A stretch of 64,000 nucleotides of DNA from Lachnospiraceae bacterium AC2029 (lineage in GTDB: Bacteria; Bacillota; Clostridia; Lachnospirales; Lachnospiraceae), in NCBI GenBank assembly GCA_000703065.1, contig JNLK01000001.1:2564001-2628000 (forward strand), in the 5' to 3' direction. Under the pieces are notes generated by a model. That model was not told the DNA's origin. It saw nothing but the letters and a program-made list of their open reading frames with translations, and made no database searches. Made by a program: the position numbers and the translations under genes. Below, one piece after another: positions 34,511 through 43,883 of the stretch; position 1 is the first letter of the stretch; every line of letters begins with the position of its first letter.

Positions 34511-35965
34511 GTGTACCTGGAAGAAATCATTGGAAAAGTTCAGCTTGAAGGCCTGACCTCGGAGTGTAAGCGCATTTTGAATCGGAACGATAACGAGGGG
34601 TGGTTGAAGACGGTTGCCGGATTTGCAAATGCATCCGGTGGTGATCTGTATATCGGCGTAGAAGATAAAACGAATAAACTGATCGGGTTTGATCGGACGG
34701 AAGCGGATAATGAGCGAAATTATTTCAATAATCAGGTGAATGAGCATATTACACCCAGGCCGCAGATCAACATTTCCTTTCTTCCCTACAAGATAAGGAA
34801 CAGTGAGCGCTTTGTCCTACGTGTGCAGGTGATGGAGTCTGCGGTTAAGCCGGTAATCCTGAAATACAATAACACGCCGTCCATTTACATGCGAAGAGAC
34901 GGCTTTACCAATGGAGCCACCTATGAAGAGATCATTGAAATGAGTGTCCGGAGCAAAAACACACAGTATGATCTCCTTGTATCAGATGTAACGTATGATC
35001 CCGGGGATTTCACCGGGTTACAGGCGTTTTTCCGTGAACATCAGGATGAAAAGAACAAAGGGAAAGAACTGAAGGAGAAAGCGCTTCGTTCCATGGGCTT
35101 TATGGACGAGAAGGGATACCTTCTGAATGGAGCGGTTTTGTTCCGGGATGATTATGATGGGCGGAAGACAGGTGTTCAGTGTTCGGTCTTCTCCGGATTC
35201 CATAAGGGAAGCGAGCGGATCATAACGATCAATCGTTTCAATGGAAATATTCAGGATACGATTGAATATATTATGGAATTTGTGAATCAGAGAATGAATC
35301 ATTCCATGATAAAGCTTGGAGATAACCGGATCAATATTGACGCTTATCCGCAGCGTGCACTTTTCGAGGGTGTGATTAATGCTGTGGCACATCGGGATTA
35401 TTATCTGGATGGGACGGAGATCCAGGTGGATATGTTTAAGGATCGGCTGGAGATATCTTCACCGGGCGGTTTTTATCGTGGGGAGAAATTCGGGAAGACC
35501 TATGATCTGTCCGGCGTGATCTCTAAGAGGAGGAATGAACTGATCTCTAATGTTCTGGTGGCATGTAATGTGATGGAGGCTGCAGGTACGGGCTTTGACA
35601 AGATCATGGAGGAGTACGCGGATGCGGATGAGCTGCATAAACCGTATATCTGCTCGGCCTCAGACCATTTTACGCTTGTGCTTCCGGATCTCACCTATGC
35701 AGAAGGGGTTGCGGATGACCGCCTGCCGGAAATCTCCTTTGTTCCGGTTCCGGATGGTACAGAGCATGATGAAAAGGTGCTCGCATTCTGCTACAGTCAG
35801 GCACACAAGGCGGCAGAAATCGCAGAGTATCTTGGAGTCAGCGATTCCACCTATTTCCGAAAGAAAGTGCTGGAGAATCTGGAAAAGCAAGGGTACCTTC
35901 TTGCAAGCAAGGTATCCAGGGCAAGTTACTACAAAACCAATCGGGAGTTGGTAAGAGCGGAGTAA
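34511..35965 (+). CDS. AlbA_2 (Schlafen-like) ATPase/transcriptional regulator with C-terminal HTH
   Basis: The 484-residue protein has an AlbA_2/DUF294-like domain (residues 15-140; VAGFANASGGDLYIGVED, YMRRDGFTNGAT), then the RecG-like HATPase_c_4 region (ALFEGVINAVAHRDYYLDG, MEAAGTGFDKI), and a C-terminal winged helix (HKAAEIAEYLGVSDSTYFRK). Such proteins are often mislabelled RecG-like helicases and are probably regulators. The GTG start is set by AAGGAGG. Repeat arrays directly upstream suggest autoregulation through the HTH. A nuclease role of Schlafen relatives is an alternative. Confidence 0.8.
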   Translation: MYLEEIIGKVQLEGLTSECKRILNRNDNEGWLKTVAGFANASGGDLYIGVEDKTNKLIGFDRTEADNERNYFNNQVNEHITPRPQINISFLPYKIRNSERFVLRVQVMESAVKPVILKYNNTPSIYMRRDGFTNGATYEEIIEMSVRSKNTQYDLLVSDVTYDPGDFTGLQAFFREHQDEKNKGKELKEKALRSMGFMDEKGYLLNGAVLFRDDYDGRKTGVQCSVFSGFHKGSERIITINRFNGNIQDTIEYIMEFVNQRMNHSMIKLGDNRINIDAYPQRALFEGVINAVAHRDYYLDGTEIQVDMFKDRLEISSPGGFYRGEKFGKTYDLSGVISKRRNELISNVLVACNVMEAAGTGFDKIMEEYADADELHKPYICSASDHFTLVLPDLTYAEGVADDRLPEISFVPVPDGTEHDEKVLAFCYSQAHKAAEIAEYLGVSDSTYFRKKVLENLEKQGYLLASKVSRASYYKTNRELVRAE

Positions 35966-35977
35966 ACGGGGGGTAAA

Positions 35978-36673
35978 ATGATATCTGAGTATAAAGTTGT
36001 TCAAAGCTACGCAAAAGAAACCATAGAATACATCAAAACAGTGATCAGACCGGGTATGTCTCTCCCGGAGGTACGCCGGTTATGCGAAGAAAAATTGAAA
36101 AGTCTGGGGGCGGATTCCTTCTGGTACTACGATATCGGAGCCTTTGTTTTTGCAGGGGATGAGACAACCGTTTCCGTGTCCGGAAGGGAGTATTCAACCT
36201 CGGACAGAGTGATCGGATCCGATGATATTATCACGATCGATCTCAGTCCGCAGGTAGGAGATACCTGGGGGGATTACGCAAGGACCGTTATTGTGGAAGG
36301 CGGCAAGGTCATACCGACTGTTGATGAGATAGTTAACGATGAGTGGCGCGGTGGTCTGCTCATGGAGAAGAAGCTTCATGACAAGATGACACAGATCGTG
36401 AGTCCGCAGATGACATTTGAAGAGCTCTATTATCAGATGAATGAATTCATAAAAGCGGAGGGTTTTATCAACCTGGACTTCTTGGGGAATCTGGGACATT
36501 CGATCGTTCGCAGGAAAGAAGATCGGATCTATATTGAAAAGGGGAATAACACGAAGCTTGGAGATGTCAGCTTCTTTACCTTTGAGCCGCACATCAGTGT
36601 CAGCGGATCGAAGTATGGTTATAAGATGGAGAATATCTATTATTTTGAGGATGGTGTGATCAAAGAACTGTAA
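35978..36673 (+). CDS. M24 (methionine aminopeptidase/prolidase-fold) metallopeptidase
   Basis: The 231-residue pita-bread-fold protein keeps metal ligands in order: Asp in TIDLSPQVG, Asp in WGDYARTV, His in LGHSIVRR, Glu in FTFEPHIS and Glu in YKMENIYYF. It lacks the N-terminal domain of aminopeptidase P, so it is a compact member of the Xaa-Pro/creatinase-like group; it is too divergent to be the housekeeping MAP. It lies 12 bp after the AlbA_2 gene and is probably co-transcribed. Confidence 0.85.
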   Translation: MISEYKVVQSYAKETIEYIKTVIRPGMSLPEVRRLCEEKLKSLGADSFWYYDIGAFVFAGDETTVSVSGREYSTSDRVIGSDDIITIDLSPQVGDTWGDYARTVIVEGGKVIPTVDEIVNDEWRGGLLMEKKLHDKMTQIVSPQMTFEELYYQMNEFIKAEGFINLDFLGNLGHSIVRRKEDRIYIEKGNNTKLGDVSFFTFEPHISVSGSKYGYKMENIYYFEDGVIKEL

Positions 36674-36705
36674 ATCGGAATGTGTACAAAAAAGGAGATC
36701 TCTCT

Positions 36706-39366
36706 ATGAAAAAACGCATTAAAGCTTTCATACTCATAATGGTGATGCTGATCTCAAGCTCATTTTCATCATTCAGATCCGATGCAGCTACTACAGGCTG
36801 GCACCATGACAAAACCGGTTGGTGGTATGTGACCTCAACCTCTGGTTCATATGTCAAAAATCAATGGAAACAGATTGGTGGAGTATGGTATTTCTTTAAG
36901 TCAACAGGGTACATGGCTGCCAATGAATATGTTAATGGTTATTGGCTTAATAAAGATGGATCATGGACATATAAGTATAAGGCTGCATGGAAGAAGAATT
37001 CTATTGGTTGGTGGTTTGGTGATTCAAGTGGGTATTATGCTAAGAATACAAACTTCAAGATAAATGATGTTGTATACCATTTTGATAAGAAAGGGTACAA
37101 CAAAGCTGAGTGGGTTAAGCGAAACAATAAGTGGAGTTATATTAAGGCAAATGCAACTTATACAGTGGGGTTAAGTAGTATTGATGGGGCAAAATACTAC
37201 TTTGATTCTAATGGATATATGCTTACCGGCTGGCAGACCATAAATGGAAAGAAATATTATTTTATTTCAGATGGCCGGATGAATACAAAATCTGAGCTTA
37301 CGATTTCCGGTACTACATATCTGTTTGATTCAAATGGAGTATGTAAGGGAAAGAAGGAGCCTGTTCATCAGCATACGATGAAAGAAGAAATCATAGAACC
37401 GACCTGTACCACAGATGGATATACAAGGCATTATTGTACTACATGCGATTATTCTTACAATACGGATACGATCAAAGCACATCATGATATTGTGATCGAT
37501 AAAGCTGTACCTGCAACCTGTACTGTGCCCGGAAAGACACAGGGGGAGCATTGTACAAAATGTGATTATAAGGTTAAGCAGAAAAAGATTCCTGCATTGA
37601 ACCATGATTTTACCGGTGTAGTAAGATATTATTCGGATGTGGAATGTTTAAATGAATTAAGCTCTGCAGATCTGAAATGTGATAAGGATTATTATACCCA
37701 GACGAAATGTTCCAGATGTGATGAAACGGAAGTAGTTAAACATGAGGCCGGTACGCATACGGGTATAAAGCAGTCTACTTCAGAAGCAAGTACATGTGAG
37801 AAGAAGGGACATGATGATTATAAGTGTTCAGTATGTGGATATGAATGGTCTGATGAACTTGAACTTGCAGAACATACATATGGAGAGTGGTCGGTAAAAA
37901 CGGTAGCCACATGTAGTAAAAAGGGCAAGGAACATAGCTTCTGCTCAGTATGTGGTGATGAAGATATCAGGGCTACAAAAAAAGATCCGAACAATCATAA
38001 CTATAAGATTAATAAGGTTTATGTGGAATTAGATGGAGATACCTATGTAGCAACTACATGTGATCCTACTATTGAAACCTATTGGGAAGAAGAATGTGAA
38101 TGGTGTCATGATATTAGAAAAAATACTGTAGAACATCTTGATCATGATTTCAATAGTGAAAGAAAGTATTATGAAGATGAAGCTTGTACAATAGAAGCAC
38201 CTGAACAGCTTGATTGTGAAACAACTTACTACTATAAGACAAAATGTATTAATTGTGATACATGGTCTGATGTAAAAGTAAAAGAAGCTGGACAGCATAA
38301 TTGGATTGATGATACTTCTAAGGAAGATATAAAGTCAACATGTCATACACATGGTACTCATTATAAGAAGTGTAGTATTTGTGGAAAGCAGGATGCAGAT
38401 GAACTTGAACTTGATCCTAAGAACCATGAAGGGATTGAAATATCTGATAATAATGCAGTAGCAGCAACTTGCAAGGATAAGGGTAAAACTGCAAGTACAC
38501 ATTGTTCAGTATGTGGTAATACAATTAAATCACAGATAGATACTCCTATTGATCCTAAGAACCATATTGGTGAACTTGTTATTGATGAAGCAGTAACAGC
38601 AACATGTCAGCATACTGGATTAAAGGAAGGTAGCCATTGGAATTGCTGTGGTAAGGTAGAAGTAGAACAGGAAGAAACAGGAATTGATCCTAATAATCAT
38701 GAACATACAAGTAAAGCACCTGATATCTTTGAATACTATATGATAATAGATGGTAAGAGAGTAGATGATACAATTCAGAACTTTCAGGATGTAACAAATT
38801 CTAAGTATTATAGATATCATGGTACAAATAATAACTTAGAAATTGAACCTGGTTGGGGAATGCATTGGTGGATTTATGATAATAAAGAAAATAAATATTA
38901 TGTAGAAGATTATGAATCTTATGGAACTACTAATATAGATGTATCATGGTATTGGTGGAAGAATTTTGGAAAGATTCTTGATCCTAAGGATTATACTACA
39001 TGGTTAATTCCTGAAAATCCTCTTATTATAGAACAGGCAAAGCTTGAAGAAACAACACCTGAACAACTTGTAGAAAAGTTTACAGATTATATGAAAAATC
39101 CAATAACTCTTCATTCATATCCTTATAATACCATAAGAACAGTTGGTTGTCAGGATAGAAATTCAGCAGATTTTGTAACAGCATTATGTCAACCTGCTAG
39201 TACAGGAAATGGACAAGCTTGGATTTATAAGGAAACTTGTTATCAAGTACAAATTCACACAGCATATTGTAAAGATGAAGGAATAAGATATGAAACTTCT
39301 AGAGAAGAACCTAAGAAGTTATGGGATGCTGAAACTGTGGTTGGATATACTAAAGAATATAGATAA
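36706..39366 (+). CDS. Secreted cell-wall-binding protein with cysteine-pair repeats
   Basis: The 886-residue product has a signal peptide (KKRIKAFILIMVMLIS...SDA), then choline-binding-type repeats to about residue 210 (NQWKQIGGVWYFFKSTGYMA, GWQTINGKKYYFISDG). Residues 215-670 hold repeated motifs of the form ATCxxxGxxxxxCxxCG with preceding His, a pattern common in clostridial surface proteins. The last 220 residues form an unidentified Trp/Tyr-rich domain. GC content and codon choice change toward AT from about 38.0 kb on, suggesting a composite origin. AAAGGAG sets the ATG at 36706. Probably anchored noncovalently to the wall. Confidence 0.8.
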   Translation: MKKRIKAFILIMVMLISSSFSSFRSDAATTGWHHDKTGWWYVTSTSGSYVKNQWKQIGGVWYFFKSTGYMAANEYVNGYWLNKDGSWTYKYKAAWKKNSIGWWFGDSSGYYAKNTNFKINDVVYHFDKKGYNKAEWVKRNNKWSYIKANATYTVGLSSIDGAKYYFDSNGYMLTGWQTINGKKYYFISDGRMNTKSELTISGTTYLFDSNGVCKGKKEPVHQHTMKEEIIEPTCTTDGYTRHYCTTCDYSYNTDTIKAHHDIVIDKAVPATCTVPGKTQGEHCTKCDYKVKQKKIPALNHDFTGVVRYYSDVECLNELSSADLKCDKDYYTQTKCSRCDETEVVKHEAGTHTGIKQSTSEASTCEKKGHDDYKCSVCGYEWSDELELAEHTYGEWSVKTVATCSKKGKEHSFCSVCGDEDIRATKKDPNNHNYKINKVYVELDGDTYVATTCDPTIETYWEEECEWCHDIRKNTVEHLDHDFNSERKYYEDEACTIEAPEQLDCETTYYYKTKCINCDTWSDVKVKEAGQHNWIDDTSKEDIKSTCHTHGTHYKKCSICGKQDADELELDPKNHEGIEISDNNAVAATCKDKGKTASTHCSVCGNTIKSQIDTPIDPKNHIGELVIDEAVTATCQHTGLKEGSHWNCCGKVEVEQEETGIDPNNHEHTSKAPDIFEYYMIIDGKRVDDTIQNFQDVTNSKYYRYHGTNNNLEIEPGWGMHWWIYDNKENKYYVEDYESYGTTNIDVSWYWWKNFGKILDPKDYTTWLIPENPLIIEQAKLEETTPEQLVEKFTDYMKNPITLHSYPYNTIRTVGCQDRNSADFVTALCQPASTGNGQAWIYKETCYQVQIHTAYCKDEGIRYETSREEPKKLWDAETVVGYTKEYR

Positions 39367-39398
39367 GTATATTAATAAAAATTAATAAAATATAATGT

Positions 39399-39427
39399 AA
39401 GGCTCCTAGAAATAGGGGCCTTATTTT
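39399..39427 (+). terminator. Rho-independent terminator
   Basis: AAGGCTCCTA pairs with TAGGGGCCTT (one G-T pair) around GAAA, followed by a T-rich run. It ends the cell-wall-binding protein gene just before the insertion sequence. Confidence 0.8.
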
Positions 39428-39460
39428 AATTGAGAGAAGAAAATATGGAAATTAAATAAA

Positions 39461-41064
39461 TAGTGTTTGGTCAACAACCCCTTTTTAGGGGCTGATACCA
39501 GGTTTCCTTCCTTGTTTTTTCTGCCTTGATGGCAGTGATGCAATCTCCGCCTCATACTCATCAACTGCAGATTTGAATGTGCTAAATATATTAGTCACCA
39601 AAACCGACATGGCAATGGTTGAAAGAGATGTATCCTTTCGCTTTCTGTTGATCTTGCCCATGCCGTTCCGCCTTTTGGCAGTGCTGAAGTAGCGTTCCAC
39701 TTCGATCCGGTCCGAATTATCTTTGGAAGCCGTCCTATGGTCTTTTCTTGTTTTATCGGCATCCAACGCTGGGCGTCCTAGCTTGGGGCCGCTGATCCGG
39801 ATCCCATTTTCGTTGCAGAATGCAATGTTGCTGCGCGTTCGATATATCTGATCCACAAGGACTCTTTCGGGGTAGAAGCCATTCCGATACTTGTACGCTT
39901 TCAACGCATCTATCAGCTGAGGCCCTTCATTGTAGCCGTCAAAAGAGATATGCTCTATTCTGGCGAAACCGGTCTCATCAATGCTGAGATGTAATTTTGC
40001 ACCGAACTCCGTAGGCGATTTTGCTTTGCCTCTTACGATTGGCCGGACGTACGGTTGGCTTATGCTTACGATTCGATCATCGACCTTGTGAATATGGTTT
40101 TGATACATGTATAACTGCTGCTCGTATAGGACATGAATGGTGATGATGTTATCAATAAACCTCCGTGCTGGTGCATATCCATCCTGCATGAACCTGTCGA
40201 TGTATTCTATGTCTCTCCGGACGTATCCAAGTTGCCCCTTCACGGCTGTACGAGTTTTCTCAAAGCCGGGACGTTTGGACTTTGCAAACGAGAGATATTC
40301 ACTGTGTGCTTTCTTCCGATAGGTCCGAGGCATTGGAATGTCATATTCGTTGTGAAAGAAATCGATCATCGCTTCCAACTTCAGGCGCGCTTCATTCAGT
40401 AGTGATACATCCTGTGGAAAGCGGATGTTCTGTGGTGCAACCGTGGCATCACAGATCTGTGTGGCGAGTAGTGTTCCATTCTTGAACTGGCTCTTGCCTC
40501 TGCGGAACCTGAATGATTTAGGCGTAGCGTCACCCAGCATATCGTTGATCTTGATGACAAGATCAATATCTAATCGCTTTCGCCACTCTACAAGAAGAGT
40601 CCTGGAATACGGAGCAACATGCTGAAACGCTTTGATTCCGACAAAGTACTGATAATACGGGTTTTGTTGAATCTGCGAAACCAGTTCCCGATCCGTAAAA
40701 CCCATACGCATCTGAAGGATTAACGAGCCGATCACCATTCTGCAAGGTTTTGCAACATTCCCGGTATCTGACGGGAAGAGAATAGAATACAGAGATTCCC
40801 ACGCTCTCCATGGAAGTTTCTTGGAGATATGGACCCACTCATTCTCTGGATCAAGTTGCATACCACAGGTTGCGTTGAAACTGGTGAAACTAAGTTGCTC
40901 GTTGTCGTAATCAGGTGTTTTATACATGATTATTGCCCCCAAAGTGCAAGCTTTTTTGCTTGAAAATGCGTATTTACGCCATTTTCACCTTGCACTTTAT
41001 ACTAGCAAAAATCGTTATAAATGCCCATATTTACTGGGCTCAGAGGGTTGTTGACCAAACACTA
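39461..41064. mobile_element. Complete IS5-like insertion sequence
   Basis: The ends are a perfect 20-bp inverted repeat, TAGTGTTTGGTCAACAACCC at 39461-39480 and its complement at 41045-41064. The outermost TA/TA can be read as a 2-bp target duplication, which leaves 18-bp terminal repeats. The single gene inside is an intact DDE transposase on the minus strand. It lies between the terminator of one surface-protein gene and the 3' end of another, without breaking either. Confidence 0.9.
39485..40927 (-). CDS. IS5-family-like DDE transposase
   Basis: The 480-residue protein has the DUF772-type N-terminal domain (LYSILFPSDTGNVAKPCRMV, MRMGFTDRELVSQIQQNPYY), first catalytic Asp in ATQICDATVAP, second in RVLVDQIYRTRSN and the C-terminal DNDRIE/VERYFSTAKRRNG with the catalytic Glu. 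It is full length with no frameshift, so the element may be active. The ATG at 40927 is preferred over a TTG five codons upstream. Confidence 0.85.
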   Translation of the reverse strand: MYKTPDYDNEQLSFTSFNATCGMQLDPENEWVHISKKLPWRAWESLYSILFPSDTGNVAKPCRMVIGSLILQMRMGFTDRELVSQIQQNPYYQYFVGIKAFQHVAPYSRTLLVEWRKRLDIDLVIKINDMLGDATPKSFRFRRGKSQFKNGTLLATQICDATVAPQNIRFPQDVSLLNEARLKLEAMIDFFHNEYDIPMPRTYRKKAHSEYLSFAKSKRPGFEKTRTAVKGQLGYVRRDIEYIDRFMQDGYAPARRFIDNIITIHVLYEQQLYMYQNHIHKVDDRIVSISQPYVRPIVRGKAKSPTEFGAKLHLSIDETGFARIEHISFDGYNEGPQLIDALKAYKYRNGFYPERVLVDQIYRTRSNIAFCNENGIRISGPKLGRPALDADKTRKDHRTASKDNSDRIEVERYFSTAKRRNGMGKINRKRKDTSLSTIAMSVLVTNIFSTFKSAVDEYEAEIASLPSRQKKQGRKPGISP

Positions 41065-41077
41065 AATAGTAAGGAAT

Positions 41078-41103
41078 ATTAAAATATAAGATTAAAATAT
41101 AAG
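41078..41103. repeat. Two tandem copies of a 13-bp AT-rich repeat
   Basis: ATTAAAATATAAG occurs twice in a row 14 bp outside the right end of the insertion sequence. It matches the AT-rich character of the segment the element landed in. Function not evident. Confidence 0.6.
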
Positions 41104-41191
41104 ATTAAAAAAGGTTCAATCACAAATTCTGTGTGTTGACTGATTCCGAACATACTCCTTCCAGCTTGCATGGGGAACTCTAAAACAGAAT

Positions 41192-41232
41192 AAGAGACAG
41201 GGAACGATATTATATTCCCTGCCTCTCTCTTT
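41192..41232. terminator. Hairpin downstream of the LRR/cell-wall-binding gene
   Basis: AGAGACAGGGAA and TTCCCTGCCTCT pair with one mismatch. On the minus strand it follows the stop at 41320 by about 90 nt; on the plus strand a pyrimidine run with four T follows. Between it and the stop is another unstructured GC-rich segment. Confidence 0.55.
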
Positions 41233-41319
41233 TGGTGTTTACGGATTTATGTTCTCACTTCGCTTGATGTCGCGGTATTCGCTGAATGAGTATGCAAGCA
41301 AGCACGCTCGCTCGGCTCA

Positions 41320-42453
41320 TCACTCGAGCAAGTACCCAGCCTTATCAAATGTATAACTCTTATCGTCAATTGTCAGCGTCTGGTTCTTTGCGTACCAGCC
41401 TGCCGTATCACCGTACCACCAGCCCTTGGCATTGTGCTTCCAGCTTGCCTTCGGCTTGTAGGTCCAGGTACCATCCGAATTCAGCCAGTAACCCTTGCAG
41501 TATTCGTTTGCAGCCATGATACCGCTGGTCTTGAAGTAATACCATTTACCACTGATCTGCTTCCAGCCGGTAACCATCTGGCCTGACGTCGGATCCAGAT
41601 AGTACCACTTGCCACCGGACTTCTTCCAACCGGTCTGCATGATACCGGAATTATTGAAGAAATACCATTTCTTGCCAACCTTCAGCCAACCGGTCTGCAT
41701 GACACCGGAATTATTGAAATAGAACCAATTCTTGCCGATCCGCTTCCAGCCGACACAGGTATTTCCTTCTTCTGAAATGAAATACCAATTATCTTTAAAC
41801 TCCTCCCATCCTGTGCGGTCAATGATCAATACTGAAGGATCCACATCCAGATAATGAATAGTCCATTCTTCAGTCTCTTCATCCTGAACACTATATTCAT
41901 ACTCATCGCCGTCATAAAGAGCGTGCCCTCCTACCTCATCGGCAGAAATAAAAGCCCCTTTGCTCACCGCAAGCTTCAGTCCCGGATTATTCCGAATATC
42001 CAAGGTCTTCATAGGATTTGTATCAAGAGCCAGCTCCCTCAGTGACGGATTTTCACTGATATTCACTTCTGTCAGATCATTATCCACACAATATAAAATC
42101 TCAAGCTTCGAATTTTTACTAATATCCAGAGTCGTCAACCGCCCCTTATCACTTCCTACACACTCAAGGTGCGTAAGATTTTGGAAGTACTCAATTCCTG
42201 TCAGGTCTTTGACACCTTGACAATTTACATCGATAAAGGTCACCGCGTCAGCCTCTTCAGCACTCAGAACGCCATCCTTAACGGTATCAAGATTGTCCGA
42301 AACATAAGCCCGAAAGGCCGGATCCGAAAAACTTTCTTCGATACTTACCCCATTTTCTGCATAAACAGCATTCCCCTGAGATATAAGAAACAATCCTCCG
42401 CCAAAAAGAACGGCTGTCATCCCCATTTTCCAAAACTTCGTAGTCAGTTTCAT
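41320..42453 (-). CDS. Secreted leucine-rich-repeat protein with cell-wall-binding repeats
   Basis: The 377-residue protein has a signal peptide (FWKMGMTAVLFGGGLFLISQ...VYA), an LRR segment (LTHLECVGSDKGRLTTLDIS, LEILYCVDNDLTEVNISENP) and from about 210 five to six choline-binding-type repeats (GWKKSGGKWYYLDPTSGQMV, GWKQISGKWYYFKTSG). The last module, GYWLNSDGTWTYKPKASWKH, closely resembles the module of the 36706 protein, pointing to domain duplication within the locus. AAGGAGGGG precedes the ATG at 42453. Adhesion or recognition on the surface is likely. Confidence 0.85.
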   Translation of the reverse strand: MKLTTKFWKMGMTAVLFGGGLFLISQGNAVYAENGVSIEESFSDPAFRAYVSDNLDTVKDGVLSAEEADAVTFIDVNCQGVKDLTGIEYFQNLTHLECVGSDKGRLTTLDISKNSKLEILYCVDNDLTEVNISENPSLRELALDTNPMKTLDIRNNPGLKLAVSKGAFISADEVGGHALYDGDEYEYSVQDEETEEWTIHYLDVDPSVLIIDRTGWEEFKDNWYFISEEGNTCVGWKRIGKNWFYFNNSGVMQTGWLKVGKKWYFFNNSGIMQTGWKKSGGKWYYLDPTSGQMVTGWKQISGKWYYFKTSGIMAANEYCKGYWLNSDGTWTYKPKASWKHNAKGWWYGDTAGWYAKNQTLTIDDKSYTFDKAGYLLE

Positions 42454-42610
42454 CGTCACCCCTCCTTTTTTTAGTTTTTCAACTGACATTAAGAATTGTG
42501 ATTTTTGCAATTCTCTATCATACCACAGCCAGCAGGAAATTTAAAGTTTTCAAGTCGAAAATGAAAGCAAAATGCACACAAGCCGGAACATCCCAAAACA
42601 CAGTCGGTAC

Positions 42611-42660
42611 AAAAAACAGCAACCGCCTGCGGGAAACCCACAGGGACTGCTGTTTTTCTT
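42611..42660 (-). terminator. Terminator of the ppdK relic
   Basis: Complementary arms AAAAACAGCA and TGCTGTTTTT enclose a second small stem. Read on the minus strand, a six-T run follows the hairpin, 50 nt after the ppdK stop. Confidence 0.7.
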
Positions 42661-42710
42661 TAATGATTTATATTTCTATCACATGGATAGATCTCTGTCT
42701 CAACTTAAGA

Positions 42711-43636
42711 TTAGTTCTCGTCAGCGATAGCTGCCTGAGCTGCTGCAAGACGTGCTACCGGTACACGGAACGGTGAGCAGGATACATAGTCAAGACCGAT
42801 CTTGTGGCAGAACTCTACGGATGAAGGATCTCCACCGTGCTCGCCGCAGATACCTACGTGAAGCTTCGGATTAACCGGCTTGCCGAGCTTGATAGCCATC
42901 TCCATAAGCTTGCCGACACCTGTCTGGTCCAGCTTAGCGAACGGGTCATTCTCGAAGATCTTGGTGTCATAGTATGCATCCAGGAACTTGCCTGCATCAT
43001 CACGGGAGAAACCAAAGGTCATCTGAGTAAGGTCATTGGTACCGAAGCAGAAGAAGTTTGCCTCTGCAGCGATCTCGTCAGCGGTAAGAGCTACTCTCGG
43101 GATCTCGATCATCGTACCAACTTCGTACTCAAGCGCTACGCCTGCTGCTGCGATCTCTGCATCTGCAGTCTCAACAACAACCTTCTTTACGAACTTAAGC
43201 TCCTTAACTTCGAAGGTAAGCGGGATCATGATCTCCGGCTTTACATTCCAATCCGGATGAGCTGCCTTTACTTCCAGAGCTGCACGGATAACAGCCTTGG
43301 TCTGCATCTTAGCGATCTCAGGATACCGGTGATATCTTCCGGAGAGGTCTCAAGACGAACCAGAACGACCTTCTCGCCACGAGCTGCCCATGCAACTGCA
43401 TCATCAGCTGTGAATACTGCCTTACCGCAAGCAGCACCCGGAGAAGCACCAAGACCCTTGCCAAGAGGTGTAGCAGCCTTAAGAGCCTTTGTATCGAACT
43501 GCGGGTGAAGCAGGGTATCCAGGTTTCTCGGATCGATCATGGCTACTGCTTCCTTCTCGGTCTTGTGACCTTCCTTAACCAGGTCGCAAGCAATCTTCAG
43601 AGCAGCGGGAGCAGTTCTCTTACCGTTACGGCACTG
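42711..43636 (-). pseudogene. ppdK: Pyruvate phosphate dikinase with internal deletion and frameshift
   Basis: Two parts of PpdK are readable. The upstream part (43330-43636) begins QCRNGKRTAPAALKIACDL and reaches LGASPGAACGKAVF and VRLETSPEDI, the region just before the phosphohistidine swivel site. At about 43320 it changes frame directly to PEIAKMQTKAVIRAAL, which belongs near the start of the PEP-binding barrel, and continues to the normal C-terminus (FFCFGTNDLTQMTFGFSRDD, CGEHGGDPSSVEF). Some 250 residues, including the catalytic His loop, are missing, and the N-terminal ATP-grasp third is absent beyond 43636, where tRNA-like sequence starts. Codon use is that of a highly expressed gene. 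Probably a duplicate; a working copy is expected elsewhere. Confidence 0.85.
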
Positions 43637-43639
43637 ATG

Positions 43640-43682
43640 CAGTTCCGGAGACGGAGTAAGGGTTCGACTCCCTTTATGCGCA
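43640..43682 (+). tRNA. 3' half of a tRNA gene fused to the ppdK relic (partial)
   Basis: A T-arm AAGGG-TTCGACT-CCCTT (43658-43674) is followed by a 7-nt acceptor strand TATGCGC and A. No matching GCGCATA is found upstream, where ppdK sequence begins instead. TTCC...GGA ahead of the T-arm could be a class II variable stem. This marks the recombination joint between the ppdK relic and the tRNA array. Confidence 0.5.
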
Positions 43683-43688
43683 CGACAT

Positions 43689-43879
43689 GCTGGACTGGTG
43701 AAATGGTTTCAGCCTTTGAGAACGGTCAATGAAACCGTTCTCAAACCTCGCTTCGCGAGGCAACTCCTTCGGAGTTGGGCATATACGGACACAAAATTCC
43801 TGATGGAATTTTGCGTCCTACACAGGAGCTTCAAATACTCCGGTAGAAATGCATGAGGGTTCGACTCCCTCGTCCAGTA
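43689..43879 (+). tRNA. tRNA gene split by a hairpin-array insert (anticodon CAA or TCA)
   Basis: The ends form an acceptor stem GCTGGAC/GTCCAGT with one G-T pair, the T-arm is GAGGG-TTCGACT-CCCTC, and a D-arm TGAA/TTCA follows the 5' strand. Between the D-arm and the anticodon arm lie about 110 extra bases made of hairpins: GAGAACGG/CCGTTCTC, CCTCGC/GCGAGG, AACTCC/GGAGTT and CAAAATTCC/GGAATTTTG. The anticodon arm GGAGC-TTCAAAT-ACTCC reads CAA (Leu) with a C/A mismatch; shifted by one it would read TCA. A normal tRNA would be about 80 nt. No CCA is encoded. Confidence 0.55.
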
Positions 43880-43883
43880 TTAT

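Noticed and set aside
34511-35965. ATP-dependent DNA helicase RecG
   Set aside because: Only the RecG-like C-terminal region label fits; helicase motifs are absent and the AlbA_2 plus HTH layout is that of a regulator.
42837-43508. 223-codon plus-strand open frame
   Set aside because: It is antisense to the ppdK relic, whose sequence on the minus strand is clear.
43689-43879. Selenocysteine tRNA from the possible TCA anticodon
   Set aside because: The acceptor and T stems total 12 bp rather than the 13 expected for bacterial tRNA-Sec, and the better anticodon-arm pairing gives CAA.
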